Shown: positions 1 through 9,275 of the stretch, in pieces | How the letters are laid out: each line of letters opens with the position of its first letter | Position numbering within the stretch: the first letter of the stretch is position 1 | DNA from: Alphaproteobacteria bacterium | GTDB lineage: Bacteria; Pseudomonadota; Alphaproteobacteria; Micavibrionales; UBA2020 | Direction of reading: 5' to 3' | DNA: 62,465 bases | NCBI GenBank assembly: GCA_021413445.1 | Contig: JAIOQI010000048.1 | Location: 1-62,465, forward strand | The notes under the pieces: generated by a model | Seen by the model: the letters and a program-made list of their open reading frames with translations, nothing else | Databases searched by the model: none | Told to the model about the DNA's origin: nothing | Translations under genes and position numbers: made by a program

Positions 1-211
1 ATGGAGGCACTGGCGGGCGGTCCGGCGGGTCTTCCATCAGCAGCATGGGTTTCGGCGCGCCCAGCAAACGGTAATAACGACGGAAAGACGCATCCGCCTG
101 CATCGGCTGCATCGTGACGTTCTTCCAGCCCAGAGATTTCAGGAAAGCTTCGCGCTTGTGGCGGCGCAGGTCGGTGATTTCTTCCGGTGTCAGTTGTTTT
201 TGTGGCTGCAT
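1..211 (-). CDS. amgK: AmgK-like aminoglycoside phosphotransferase-family sugar kinase (N-terminal part)
   Basis: Only the first 70 codons are inside the window; the gene runs off the left edge. The start (ATG read from 211) gives a protein beginning MQPQKQLTPEEITDLRR. It contains DASFRRYYRL followed by PMLLMEDPPD, the hallmark N-lobe of the AmgK family, which in Proteobacteria phosphorylates MurNAc/GlcNAc in cell-wall recycling; related members are annotated only as phosphotransferases. It lies 150 bp downstream of the glutamate-cysteine ligase gene in the same direction. The catalytic loop is outside the window, so the assignment rests on the N-terminal motif alone. Confidence 0.72.
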   Translation of the reverse strand, partial: MQPQKQLTPEEITDLRRHKREAFLKSLGWKNVTMQPMQADASFRRYYRLLGAPKPMLLMEDPPDRPPVPP

Positions 212-361
212 ATTTCCTGGCTATTCCGCGTTTCGTTTCATCAAAAGCGCCACACCGTATCACCTTTTACTCATTATGGATAGCAAAAACTGGGTGATTA
301 CCTTGCTATTATTTTTCATAAAACAATATTTTAAGAGGAAACTCTCAGATATGCGCGAATT

Positions 362-1582
362 TTAAAGAGACGGAGGACGCTGGCCTGCGCCAAAGCCGGG
401 CGACGGGCGTGGCGGGCGGGGCGGCGTAATCCTGAGATCCGCGCCTTCCTCCCGAGTCAGGCCGACATAAGCCGCCAGCTTTTTCATGGTCTCCGCGGTA
501 ACCTGCGATCCGGCTTCCGCAAATTTCTGCAACAGCGCCGCCCGCGCTTCCGCATCATAAGCATATTTCCGGTAGATAGCGGAAATGCGCATCAGTTCGT
601 CGGTGCTGTTCAGGCTGTCGGGCGCGCGGGTTTCCAGCACGCCGTGGCGGCGCAGGTTCGGCCCCATCAATTGAAGGCTGAGAGAATTGTCGAGGATTTC
701 TGCCGTCAGCTTGCCCGACGCCAGCAGCTCACCCACCCTCGGGGCGTGGCCGAAAACATCCAGCGTGCTTTTGAAGCCCTCAGGCGAAGTATCCGGCACG
801 AACGGCACTTTCAGGGTCAGCAGCCTATCGACGATGTGATGCACGATGCCTTCATTCGATGTTTCTGTCAGCGCTTCCAAAATCGGCTTGGTCTGCTCGG
901 GGAATAAAGTGGTATAGGTCGCGCGGAACCTGTCGCGGCGTGTTGATTCTTCCGCATGGACGACGGCAAGGTCGATCAGCGCCAGCGCCCGATAGACTTC
1001 ATGGAACTGGTCGCCCAGCGGGTCGAGGTTCACCTGCAAGCCGCAGCACGATTTCATCGTCTTTATCAGGTCTTCCGCCTTCGCCCCGTGCTCATGGCGG
1101 CAATAGCGGTAATAGGCATGGAAGCGCGAGCGCGGCATATCCCCCGCCTGCAGGAACGACGGCATGTGGCCGGTGCCGGTCACCTTCAGGCCGAAGAACG
1201 CCGCCGATGCGTCCAGCGTGTCGCGCAGAGTCCTGTTCACATGATCCAGCTGCGCCAGATCGTTGCAGGGAACCGTCGCAATCTCCACCTGCCCGCCCGG
1301 CTCCAGGCAAATATCGCCAAGATCGGGAATAGCGAGGCCGACGATGCGCCCCTTCTCCATAGCCTTTTTAACGCCCGTAAATTGTTCCGCCAGATGCTCC
1401 AGCAGCATTTCGACCTGATCGAATGTGATCGGCAGGCCCTCGGGGCCGGTCACGAACAATTCCAGCTCCGTGCCGATTTTGGCAACAGTGCCTTTTTGGA
1501 TCTTGGAGAGCAAATGCTCTTCGATTTCCTGGGCGGAGCGGAAAATATGCTGGGGATCGGCTGAACGATATACACGTGACAT
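362..1582 (-). CDS. gshA: Glutamate--cysteine ligase, GCS2 family
   Basis: Predicted to join glutamate and cysteine with ATP, the first step of glutathione synthesis, in the cytosol. The 406-residue protein carries the GCS2 signatures IGTELELF (about residue 41), EPGGQVEIAT (about 92) and CCGLQVNLDP (about 180), plus a basic ATP-grasp-like region ending LMGPNLRRHG and LETRAPDS. It resembles plant-type/EgtA-type ligases, not E. coli GshA. The reading frame extends 26 codons upstream to a TTG, but the ATG at 1582 has an AGGGAG ribosome site 10 bases before it and starts at the conserved region, so I chose it. The C-terminus is a proline-rich tail. An EgtA-like (ergothioneine) role is the main alternative. 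Confidence 0.85.
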   Translation of the reverse strand: MSRVYRSADPQHIFRSAQEIEEHLLSKIQKGTVAKIGTELELFVTGPEGLPITFDQVEMLLEHLAEQFTGVKKAMEKGRIVGLAIPDLGDICLEPGGQVEIATVPCNDLAQLDHVNRTLRDTLDASAAFFGLKVTGTGHMPSFLQAGDMPRSRFHAYYRYCRHEHGAKAEDLIKTMKSCCGLQVNLDPLGDQFHEVYRALALIDLAVVHAEESTRRDRFRATYTTLFPEQTKPILEALTETSNEGIVHHIVDRLLTLKVPFVPDTSPEGFKSTLDVFGHAPRVGELLASGKLTAEILDNSLSLQLMGPNLRRHGVLETRAPDSLNSTDELMRISAIYRKYAYDAEARAALLQKFAEAGSQVTAETMKKLAAYVGLTREEGADLRITPPRPPRPSPGFGAGQRPPSL

Positions 1583-1847
1583 TGTAGAATGACTCCCTGG
1601 GATTTTAACGATACTGATGGCGGATTTTGTGGCGGTTTCTAAAACCGGAAAAGATTGCAATAAAGGCTAGTAGCGCCACCAAAGGGGCGCCATCAAGGCC
1701 GTAATCAGGCAAGTCACGACAACACTATTCTGAATAATCATTTGCATGGCGGGTACATTATCAACGATTCTGGCAAAAGGCAAGGGTTTTTTGATTCTAC
1801 TGCGAAACTATTAGTGCTACCTATATCCCCCTGAGAAAGAGGGCAAT

Positions 1848-4800
1848 ATGTCGCAGATAAGCCCCAAGCTGCAGCCATCAGAACGGTACACCCTTTTTGG
1901 CGTACCGGAGGGGTACGATTCTGTCTTTTTGGGGCGGCTGGCGAAAGAATCTTCCGCGCCCGTCATCCACATCGCCTCGGACGACCTGCGATTTGAACAA
2001 ATCTACGAGACCCTCAGGTTCTTTGCGCCGGAGGTCGAGATTTTGCGCTTTCCGGCCTGGGACTGCCTGCCCTACGACCGCATCTCCCCGACATCGGAAG
2101 TGGTGGGCGAGCGCCTGAAGACGCTGTCCTGCCTGCTGCATCGCAGCACTCATAAGCCGCTGGTGATACTGACGACCGTCTCCGCAACCCTACAGCGGCT
2201 GCCGCCGCGGGAACTGCTCAAAAATTCCGCCTTCAGCGCCAGGGTCGGCGAGAAGCTCGACCTGCCGAAACTGCAGAATTTCCTGACCGCCAACGGCTAT
2301 CACCGCACTGAGACCGTGCGCGAGGCCGGGGAATATGCCGTGCGCGGCGGGCTCATCGACATTTTTCCGGCCGGTTCCCCCGAGCCGCTGCGCGTGGACT
2401 GCTTCGGCGACGACATCGAGCACATCCGCTCTTTCGACGCCCTCAGCCAGCGCACCATCGAGGACAAAAAGGAACTGAACCTCTATGCCGTGTCGGAAGT
2501 CTTGCTGACGCCGGAAGCCATCGAGAGCTTCCGCAACAAATACCGCGAGCTGTTCGGCGCGGTGCGCAAAGAAGACGCGCTCTATGAATCCGTCAGCGAA
2601 GGCCGCAAGTATGCGGGCATGGAACACTGGCTGCCGCTCTATTACGAACGGCTGGAGACGTTGTTCGACTATGTGCCGGAAGCGACGGTCACGCTGGACC
2701 ATCAGGCCGCGCAGGCCGGCGACATGCATATGCAGCAGGTCATGGACCTCTATCAGGCGCGCATCACGATGCTGCAGGCCGAACAGAAAGAAAAAGACAA
2801 GCCCGCGCAATACCGCCCCGTGCCTGTCGATCAGCTTTATCTGCCGCAGGCTGAATGGCTGAAAACCATCGGCGGTTATCCCGCGATAGACTTCTCCCCC
2901 TTCCCTCCTCCCCCAACCGGAAAAGACGGCGGCGGCAGGAAGGGCCGCGATTTCGGCGACATCCGGGCGCAGGCCGGCGCCGATTTATACGAGGCCATCC
3001 GCGAACATATCGAAGCCCTCAACAAATCCGGCAAAAAAGTCCTGCTCGCCGCCTATAGCGCCGGAGCGCGGGACCGGCTGAAACATCTTTTGGCGGAACA
3101 GGGGCTGCACGTCTCTAAAAAATACGACCTCGTCATCCTCGGCCTTGAACACGGCTTCGAAACCGCCGACCTCGCCGTCCTGACCGAACAGGACCTGCTC
3201 GGCGACCGCCTTTCGCGCACGACGAAAAAGAAAAAGAAAAGCGACGCTTTCCTTTTCGAGATCAGCCAGCTGCGCGAGGGCGACTTTGTCGTGCATGAAG
3301 ACAACGGCGTCGGGCAGTTCGAGAAACTGGAGACCGTGGTCGTCGATGGCGTGCCGCATGACTGCCTGAAACTGCTCTATGCCGGGGGCGACAGGCTATT
3401 TGTGCCGGTGGAGAACCTCGATGTGCTGTCGCGCTACGGCTCGGCAGAAGCGGGCGCGGTGCTCGACAAGCTCGGCGGCGCCGCATGGCAGGCGCGCAAG
3501 GCGCGGGTCAAGCGCGACCTGCTGGCGCTGGCCAACGAGCTGCTGAAGATCGCCGCCGCGCGCATCCTGCGCCACACCGACCCCATCCACCTGCAGGAAG
3601 TGACTTACGAGAAATTCTGCTCCGGCTTCCCCTACCCGGAAACCGAAGACCAGCAAAAGGCCATTGAAGACGTGCTGGAAGACCTGGAAAAAGACCAGGC
3701 CATGGACCGGCTGGTCTGCGGCGACGTCGGCTTCGGCAAAACAGAAGTGGCCCTGCGCGCCGCCGCTGCCGCCGCGCTGACCGGGCATCAGGTGGCGCTG
3801 ATCGCGCCGACGACGCTGCTGGCGCGGCAGCATTACCAGACTTTCACCAAGCGCTTTCACGGCTTCCCCATCAAGATCGGCCTGCTGTCGCGCTTTGTTT
3901 CGGCGAAAGAGGCCGAGCAGAACCGCGCATTGCTGGAAAAGGGCGAACTGGACATCATCATCGGCACCCATTCGCTGCTGTCCGAAAAGATCAATTTCAG
4001 CAACCTCGCGCTGCTGATCGTCGATGAGGAGCAGAAATTCGGCGTCAAGCAGAAGGAGCGCCTGAAGCAGATCAAGGAAAACGTGCACGTCCTGACCCTC
4101 ACCGCCACGCCCATTCCGCGCACCCTGCAAATGGCGCTGGCCGGGGTGCGGGAGCTGAGCCTGATCACCACCGCGCCGATCGACCGCCTCGCCGTCAAGA
4201 CCTTCGTCCTGCCTTACGACCCCGTGGTGATCCGCGACGGGCTGATGCGCGAGCATTACCGCGGCGGGCAGTCTTTCTATGTCTGCCCGCGCATTTCCGA
4301 CATGAAGGAGCTGGAGGAAGACCTCCACAAGCTGGTGCCGGAACTGAAGATCGTCGCCGCCCACGGACAAATGGGCGCAGATGAAATTGAAGAAAAAATG
4401 TCGGCGTTTTATGAGGGCGCTTTCGACGTGCTGCTCTCCACCAATATCGTCGAATCCGGCCTCGACATCCCGAATGCGAATACCATGGTCATCCACCGCG
4501 CGGAAATGTTCGGGCTGGCGCAGCTTTACCAGCTGCGCGGGCGCATCGGCCGCGCCAAGCAGCGCGCCTATGCCTACCTGACCTTCGAGCCGGTCAAGAA
4601 ACTCACCAAGGCGGCGGAACAGCGGCTGCATGCGATCGAGCAGCTGGACACTCTCGGCGCCGGATTCCAGCTGGCCAGCCACGACCTCGACATTCGCGGC
4701 GCGGGCAACCTGCTGGGCGAGGAGCAATCCGGCCATATCCGCGAAATCGGCGTCGAGCTATATCAGCAGATGCTGGAGGAAGCCGTCGCCACGGTCCGTG

Positions 4801-5279
4801 AAAGCGGCAGGCAGCAGCCGGTGGCCGAGCACTGGTCGCCGCATATCAACCTCGGCATGCCGGTCCTGATACCGGACGCCTATATCCCCGACCTGAATTT
4901 GCGCCTGTCCATCTACCGCCGCATCGCCGAACTGGAGGACAAGGCGGAGATCGAAAGTTTCGCGGCAGAGCTCATCGACCGCTTCGGGCCCCTGCCCGAC
5001 GATGTCGAGAACCTGCTGAAACTGGTCGAGATCAAGCAGCTCTGCCGCGCGGCGGGGGTCGATAAAATCGAGGCCGGGCCGAAGGGCGCGCTGCTGTCCT
5101 TCCACCCCACCGCGAAGATCAACATCGCCAAGCTGGTACAATACATAAGTAAGCACCCCGGCACCGTCAAACTCCGCCCCGAGGACCAGAAACTCGTCTT
5201 TATCAAGGCCTGGGAAGACCTCGGCCAGCGCCTGCGCGGGGCGCACAGGATTTTGAAGGAATTGGCGGAACTATTCTAA
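1848..5279 (+). CDS. mfd: Transcription-repair coupling factor Mfd
   Basis: An ATP-dependent DNA translocase that removes stalled RNA polymerase and recruits UvrA to lesions. The 1143-residue length is normal. In order: UvrB-like N-terminal module with RGGLIDIFP, the RNA-polymerase-interacting region beginning GDFVVHEDNGVGQF, a RecG-like helicase core with Walker A GDVGFGKTEVAL (about residue 625) and DEEQKFGVKQKE (about 725), motif TLTATPIPRTLQMAL, the QLRGRIGR motif VI, and the C-terminal TRCF autoinhibitory domain. Between the UvrB-like part and the RID lies a proline/glycine insert (about residues 348-365, SPFPPPPTGKDGGGRKGRD) encoded by a C-run/G-run stretch near 2890-2945. The start ATG follows a GAGAAAGAGGG ribosome site. 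Confidence 0.97.
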   Translation: MSQISPKLQPSERYTLFGVPEGYDSVFLGRLAKESSAPVIHIASDDLRFEQIYETLRFFAPEVEILRFPAWDCLPYDRISPTSEVVGERLKTLSCLLHRSTHKPLVILTTVSATLQRLPPRELLKNSAFSARVGEKLDLPKLQNFLTANGYHRTETVREAGEYAVRGGLIDIFPAGSPEPLRVDCFGDDIEHIRSFDALSQRTIEDKKELNLYAVSEVLLTPEAIESFRNKYRELFGAVRKEDALYESVSEGRKYAGMEHWLPLYYERLETLFDYVPEATVTLDHQAAQAGDMHMQQVMDLYQARITMLQAEQKEKDKPAQYRPVPVDQLYLPQAEWLKTIGGYPAIDFSPFPPPPTGKDGGGRKGRDFGDIRAQAGADLYEAIREHIEALNKSGKKVLLAAYSAGARDRLKHLLAEQGLHVSKKYDLVILGLEHGFETADLAVLTEQDLLGDRLSRTTKKKKKSDAFLFEISQLREGDFVVHEDNGVGQFEKLETVVVDGVPHDCLKLLYAGGDRLFVPVENLDVLSRYGSAEAGAVLDKLGGAAWQARKARVKRDLLALANELLKIAAARILRHTDPIHLQEVTYEKFCSGFPYPETEDQQKAIEDVLEDLEKDQAMDRLVCGDVGFGKTEVALRAAAAAALTGHQVALIAPTTLLARQHYQTFTKRFHGFPIKIGLLSRFVSAKEAEQNRALLEKGELDIIIGTHSLLSEKINFSNLALLIVDEEQKFGVKQKERLKQIKENVHVLTLTATPIPRTLQMALAGVRELSLITTAPIDRLAVKTFVLPYDPVVIRDGLMREHYRGGQSFYVCPRISDMKELEEDLHKLVPELKIVAAHGQMGADEIEEKMSAFYEGAFDVLLSTNIVESGLDIPNANTMVIHRAEMFGLAQLYQLRGRIGRAKQRAYAYLTFEPVKKLTKAAEQRLHAIEQLDTLGAGFQLASHDLDIRGAGNLLGEEQSGHIREIGVELYQQMLEEAVATVRESGRQQPVAEHWSPHINLGMPVLIPDAYIPDLNLRLSIYRRIAELEDKAEIESFAAELIDRFGPLPDDVENLLKLVEIKQLCRAAGVDKIEAGPKGALLSFHPTAKINIAKLVQYISKHPGTVKLRPEDQKLVFIKAWEDLGQRLRGAHRILKELAELF

Positions 5280-5342
5280 AGGGTTTGCAGAAAACCACCC
5301 CCTGTGCCATTCTTATGCTTTAAACACATAAGGGAGGATCAC

Positions 5343-5738
5343 ATGAGTCACGAATACGCAATATCACGGGTCAAGGACGCGCTGGAAAAATCCGGCGGCA
5401 ACCACCTGAAGGCGCAGCGGCTGATTTTATCCTGGCTGGAAAAAGACCACACCCTGCTGTTCGGCCTGGTCACCCCGCATATCCAAAGCATCATCACCCA
5501 CGCCATCGCGCACGTCACGAAGCCGCCGAAAAAAATCAGCTTCAAAGACCAGAAAGCGGGCGAGTTCGGAAACTCCCTGCTGGAAAGCCTAAGCGGCAAA
5601 AGCGGCGATACCGGCACTTTCGGCGAAGCGGCGCCGCGCGGCATCTCCAAGCCGGGCAAAGCCTCCAAGACGCATATCGACGCCATCAACGCCCTCGTCA
5701 GCGCCTCGAAGAACAAAAGCAAGAAAAGCAAAAAATAG
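5343..5738 (+). CDS. Small basic protein of unknown function
   Basis: I do not recognise this 131-residue protein. The N-terminal half is a predicted helical region (MSHEYAISRVKDALEKSGGN, then a Trp-Leu-Glu-Lys segment), followed by a Ser/Gly/Lys-rich linker and a strongly basic KNKSKKSKK tail that might contact nucleic acid. The ATG at 5343 has an excellent AGGGAGG ribosome site; the upstream in-frame start at 5304 has none. It lies between mfd and polA on the same strand, so co-transcription is likely. No membrane segment or signal peptide. Confidence 0.72.
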   Translation: MSHEYAISRVKDALEKSGGNHLKAQRLILSWLEKDHTLLFGLVTPHIQSIITHAIAHVTKPPKKISFKDQKAGEFGNSLLESLSGKSGDTGTFGEAAPRGISKPGKASKTHIDAINALVSASKNKSKKSKK

Positions 5739-5777
5739 CCTGTGATCAGCACTTATGCCCTGAGAAAAGCGGCGCCG

Positions 5778-6170
5778 ATGGATGAGAACGACCGTAAGCA
5801 CGAATTATTCCTGATCGACGGCTCGGGATTCATCTTCCGCGCCTTCCACGCCCTGCCGCCGCTGACCCGCCCCGACGGCACGCCGGTCAATGCCGTGCTG
5901 GGCTTCACCAACATGCTGGTCAAGCTCATCACCGACATGCACGTGCCGAACATCGCCGTGATTTTCGACGCCAAGCGCAAGAACTTCCGCAACGACATCT
6001 ATCCCGCCTACAAGGCCAACCGCCTTGAGACGCCGCCGGAGCTGATCCCGCAATTCCCGCTGATCCGCGAGGCGACGGCGGCCTTCTCGATCCCTTCCAT
6101 CGAGCTGGAGGGCTTCGAGGCCGACGACCTGATCGCGACCTACGCCAAGCTCGCCCATGCCAAGGGCTAA
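5778..6170 (+). pseudogene. polA: DNA polymerase I, 5' nuclease N-terminal fragment (polA, cut by in-frame TAA)
   Basis: First 130 codons of DNA polymerase I, starting MDENDRKHELFLIDGSGFIF and continuing through PGTPVNAVLGF-like, FDAKRKNFRND and YPAYKANR motifs of the FEN-type 5'-3' exonuclease, up to GFEADDLIATYAKLAHAKG. The frame is then closed by TAA at 6168-6170, but the family sequence resumes in the same frame after it, so this is a nonsense lesion and not a frameshift. The full gene would be 5778-8576 (932 residues, normal for Pol I). A GTG at 5742 in the same frame is an alternative start. Alone, this fragment lacks several conserved metal-binding aspartates and is unlikely to be an active nuclease. 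Confidence 0.85.
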
Positions 6171-6254
6171 CCCTTCACGGTCGTCTACTCCTACAAGGAC
6201 CTGATGCATCTCATCAAGCCCGTCGTGCGCATGTTCGACCCGCTGAAATAAAAA
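6168..6254 (+). other. polA lesion: two in-frame TAA codons and clustered substitutions
   Basis: Reading on in the polA frame gives stop, PFTVVYSYKDLMHLIKP, VVRMFDPLK, stop, KYIGEAEAMEKFGV. TAA codons stand at 6168-6170 and 6249-6251. Against the usual family motif VSSDKDLMQL, TAC stands for Ser at 6186, TAC for the metal-binding Asp at 6192, and CAT for Gln at 6207. Both TAA codons are one G-to-T step from GAA. All these inferred changes are G-to-T or C-to-A transversions within about 85 bases, while flanking sequence keeps the family sequence. This pattern fits local sequencing or assembly damage, or a recent mutation cluster. Confidence 0.8.
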
Positions 6255-6275
6255 TATATCGGCGAGGCGGAAGCG

Positions 6276-8576
6276 ATGGAAAAATTCGGCGTCACGCCTG
6301 ACAAGGTCGTGGATATTCAGCCTCTCGCCGGCGACACCTCCGACAACGTGCCGGGCGTGCCGGGCATCGGCGTCAAGACCGCCGCTCTGCTGATTAACGA
6401 ATACGGCGACCTCGAAACGCTGCTGAGCCGCGCCTCCGAGATCAAGCAGGACAAACGCCGCGAGGCGCTCATCAACAACGCCGAACTGGCGCGCATCTCC
6501 AAGCGGCTGGTGTCGCTGGATGCCGACGTCAAGGTGCCGGTCGGGATCGACGATCTCAAAATCAGGAAACCCGACACTGCAAAGCTGTTCCACTTCCTGC
6601 GCGAGCAGGGCTTCAAAAGCGTGCTGGCGCGGATGGAGAAGCAGTTCGGCCCTGCGGCAGCGAATGATTCCGCCCCACTCCCTTCTTCCGCCGAAAGCGC
6701 GCCGCAACGGGGTGATGCCGGCGGCTACGAACTCATTCAGGACGAAAAATCCCTGCAACGCTGGATCGACGCCGCCGCCGAAGCGGGCTTCATCGCCGTC
6801 GATACTGAAACCACCTCCCTCACCCCCGCCAAGGCGAAGCTGGTCGGCATTTCGCTATCCACCGCCACGGGCAACGGCTGCTACATCCCGCTCCAGCACC
6901 GCAACCCGGAAGGCTACAGCGAAAGCTTCGACTTCTCGCTGAAGGAAAAAGCGCCGCCCGCCGAGCTGAAGCAAATCCCCATCGAAAAGGCGCTGAAACT
7001 TCTCAAGCCGATGCTGGAAGACCCTGCGGTGCTGAAAATCGGGCACAATATTAAATATGATATGCAGCTCTTTTTCCCTTACGGCATCACCATCTCGCCG
7101 ATCGACGACACGATGCTGCTGTCTTACAGCCTCGACGGCACCTCGCACGGCAACGGCCTCGACGATCTGGCGCAGAATTTTCTCAAGCACAACACGATCA
7201 AATATGAGGAAGTCTGCGGCAGCGGCAAGTCGCAGGTGACGTTTGATCTGGTGCCGCTCGACAAGGCTTTGCACTATGCCGCCGAAGACGCGGACATCAC
7301 GCTCCGCCTGCACAGGCTTTTCAAGCCGCGGCTGGCGCAGGAGCATATGGTTTCGGTCTATGAAACGCTGGAGCGCCCGTTGGCGCCGATCATCGCCGAG
7401 ATGGAAACGGCGGGCATCAAGATCGACCTCAAGGTCCTGAACGGCCTCAGCGCCGATTTCGCGAAACTGATCGCCGCGCTGGAAATCAAGATCCATGAAC
7501 TCGCCGGGCATAGCTTCAATGTCGGCTCCCCGAAACAGCTGGGCGACGTGCTGTTCGGCGCGATGAACCTGCCGGGCGGCAGGAAGACCAAGACCGGCGC
7601 CTGGTCCACCGGCGCGGATGTGCTGCAGGAGCTTTCCGATCAGGGCCATGAGATCGTCGATAAGGTCCTCGACTGGCGCGAGCTCTCCAAGCTGAAAAGC
7701 ACCTATGCCGACGCGCTGCCGGAAGCGGTCAACCCCAGGACCGGGCGGCTGCACACCTCTTTCTCGATGGCGGGAACCAACACCGGCCGCCTCTCCTCCT
7801 CCGACCCCAACCTGCAGAATATCCCGATCAAGACGGACAACGGCAAGAAAATCCGCGCCGCCTTCGTGCCGGAGAAGGGCTACACCCTGCTGTCCGTGGA
7901 CTATTCACAGGTCGAGCTGCGCCTCGCCGCCGAGCTGGGCGACATCAAGGCGCTGAAACAGGCTTTCCACGACGGCGTTGATATTCACGCCGCCACGGCC
8001 AGCCAGGTCTTCGGCGTGCCGCTGGAGCAGATGACGCCCGACATCCGCCGCCAGGCCAAGGCCATCAACTTCGGCATCATCTACGGCATCAGCGGCTTCG
8101 GCCTCGCCAAGCAACTCGGCATCCCGCAGGGAGAAGCCGCCAATTACATCAAGCAATACCTCGCCCGCTTCCCCGAGCTCAAGCAGTTCATGGACGCCGC
8201 GAAGGAATATGCGCGGAAGAACGGCTATGTGAAGACCTTCTACGGCCGCAAATGCTACATCAACGGCATCAACGACAAGAACGGCGCCGTCCGCAGCTTC
8301 GCCGAGCGCCAGGCCATCAACGCGCCCCTGCAGGGCACCGCCGCCGACATCATGAAACGCGCCATGATCGCCATGAAACCCGCCCTCCTCGACGCCAAGC
8401 TCGGCGCGCGCATGTTGTTGCAGGTGCATGACGAGCTGCTGTTCGAAGTGCCGCTGGCGGAGAAGAAAGAGACCGAAGCCCTCGTCAAAAAGGTGATGGA
8501 ATCGGCAGGAATGGGCATCGGCGTCCCGCTGCACGTCGAAGCCGGCTGGGGTGACAACTGGGCGGATGCGCATTGA
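6276..8576 (+). CDS. polA: DNA polymerase I, C-terminal part (end of 5' nuclease, 3'-5' exonuclease, polymerase)
   Basis: A 766-residue open frame in phase with the upstream fragment. It starts inside the 5' nuclease (MEKFGVTPDKVVDIQPLAGD, GDTSDNVPGVPGIG helix-hairpin-helix), then has a complete DEDDy 3'-5' exonuclease (VDTETTSLTP, IGHNIKYDMQ, YAAEDADITL) and a complete family A polymerase: motif A DYSQVELRLAAE, motif B RRQAKAINFGIIYG, motif C QVHDELLFEV. If the stops upstream are real, re-initiation near 6276 could yield a Klenow-like enzyme lacking 5' nuclease activity, though no ribosome site is evident there. If they are artefacts, this is simply the rest of polA. Confidence 0.93.
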   Translation: MEKFGVTPDKVVDIQPLAGDTSDNVPGVPGIGVKTAALLINEYGDLETLLSRASEIKQDKRREALINNAELARISKRLVSLDADVKVPVGIDDLKIRKPDTAKLFHFLREQGFKSVLARMEKQFGPAAANDSAPLPSSAESAPQRGDAGGYELIQDEKSLQRWIDAAAEAGFIAVDTETTSLTPAKAKLVGISLSTATGNGCYIPLQHRNPEGYSESFDFSLKEKAPPAELKQIPIEKALKLLKPMLEDPAVLKIGHNIKYDMQLFFPYGITISPIDDTMLLSYSLDGTSHGNGLDDLAQNFLKHNTIKYEEVCGSGKSQVTFDLVPLDKALHYAAEDADITLRLHRLFKPRLAQEHMVSVYETLERPLAPIIAEMETAGIKIDLKVLNGLSADFAKLIAALEIKIHELAGHSFNVGSPKQLGDVLFGAMNLPGGRKTKTGAWSTGADVLQELSDQGHEIVDKVLDWRELSKLKSTYADALPEAVNPRTGRLHTSFSMAGTNTGRLSSSDPNLQNIPIKTDNGKKIRAAFVPEKGYTLLSVDYSQVELRLAAELGDIKALKQAFHDGVDIHAATASQVFGVPLEQMTPDIRRQAKAINFGIIYGISGFGLAKQLGIPQGEAANYIKQYLARFPELKQFMDAAKEYARKNGYVKTFYGRKCYINGINDKNGAVRSFAERQAINAPLQGTAADIMKRAMIAMKPALLDAKLGARMLLQVHDELLFEVPLAEKKETEALVKKVMESAGMGIGVPLHVEAGWGDNWADAH

Positions 8577-8609
8577 GGGAATAATTAATAGGATTTTTAG
8601 AGATAGCTT

Positions 8610-9080
8610 ATGAAACTTACTCGCGAACAAGAAAAAGAGACCAGAGAACGTAATATCTTTCGCGAATTCGTCTATAAGTCGGAATTACCAATTGATCCCG
8701 GCAGCATAGAAAGCCAGAAGTGTCCCCAACCAGATATTCTTTGCTCCCATCATCAAGATGGCTTTATAGCATTTGAGCTCTTTGAATTTTGCAGCGAAGA
8801 TATAGCAATCGCTGTTACAAAGTTAAAGAAAGACAAAAAAGACCACGTTATTATCCGTACAGCTTCTCCCTCAAAGAAATTAAAAGAAAAGCTTAAAAAA
8901 GAATATCAAACAAACTACCCAATCGAACTTCTCTGTTATACGAATGGGAGAACTTGCGAACCTGATGATGTCTTACTTGAAAATATGCGTCCCATAATAG
9001 ACATGAATAACGGACAGTTTCGGCGCATTTGGCTTTTTGGGAATAAGTGCCATATAGCATGGCAAGCCATTCAAAAATAA
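8610..9080 (+). CDS. AT-rich orphan protein, possibly PD-(D/E)XK nuclease-like
   Basis: The 156-residue protein is clearly lower in GC than its neighbours and uses many A/T-ending codons, suggesting recent acquisition. The pattern PQPDILC, then GFIAFELFEF, with an early Glu (REFVYKSE) resembles the spacing of a PD-(D/E)XK fold (E...PD...ExE), and a Lys-rich helix follows (SKKLKEKLKKEY). This is a weak similarity seen by eye, not a family assignment. No signal or membrane segment. It stands alone between polA and a repeat-bearing intergenic region; the ribosome site is poor. Confidence 0.6.
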   Translation: MKLTREQEKETRERNIFREFVYKSELPIDPGSIESQKCPQPDILCSHHQDGFIAFELFEFCSEDIAIAVTKLKKDKKDHVIIRTASPSKKLKEKLKKEYQTNYPIELLCYTNGRTCEPDDVLLENMRPIIDMNNGQFRRIWLFGNKCHIAWQAIQK

Positions 9081-9133
9081 TTAAAAGAGCCCCAACATGA
9101 CCCATCTCACCCTCCAAAACAAAAAAATCCCTC

Positions 9134-9231
9134 CATTGTCATTCCGAGCGAAGCGAGGAATCTTCTCGGGTTGCCAGAGAAAAGATCCCTCGTCCCCCGG
9201 AACAAGTCCGGGGTCTGTCGGGATGACAATG
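9134..9231. repeat. Imperfect inverted repeat with GAGCGAAGCGAGGAATC core
   Basis: Outer arms CATTGTCATTCC and GGGATGACAATG are complementary with one mismatch; an inner pair (GAGGAATCTT against AAGATCCCTC) extends the fold. The core is of the widespread TCATTCCGAGCGAAGCGAGG intergenic palindrome type and is related to the hairpin at 49623-49699. It lies in the 241-bp gap between the AT-rich orphan and the cupin gene. Confidence 0.75.
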
Positions 9232-9275
9232 TGGGGAAATAATTTTTTGAAATAACTAACGCACCCTCACCCCTA

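Noticed and set aside
3396-4736. A 446-residue minus-strand frame inside mfd
   Set aside because: Antisense to the conserved helicase core of Mfd.
6168-6251. TAA read as an amino acid (recoding) in polA
   Set aside because: Many clear genes in the window end in TAA (infA, dcd-region genes, apaG, tolC), so general recoding is excluded, and no stop-readthrough structure is seen.
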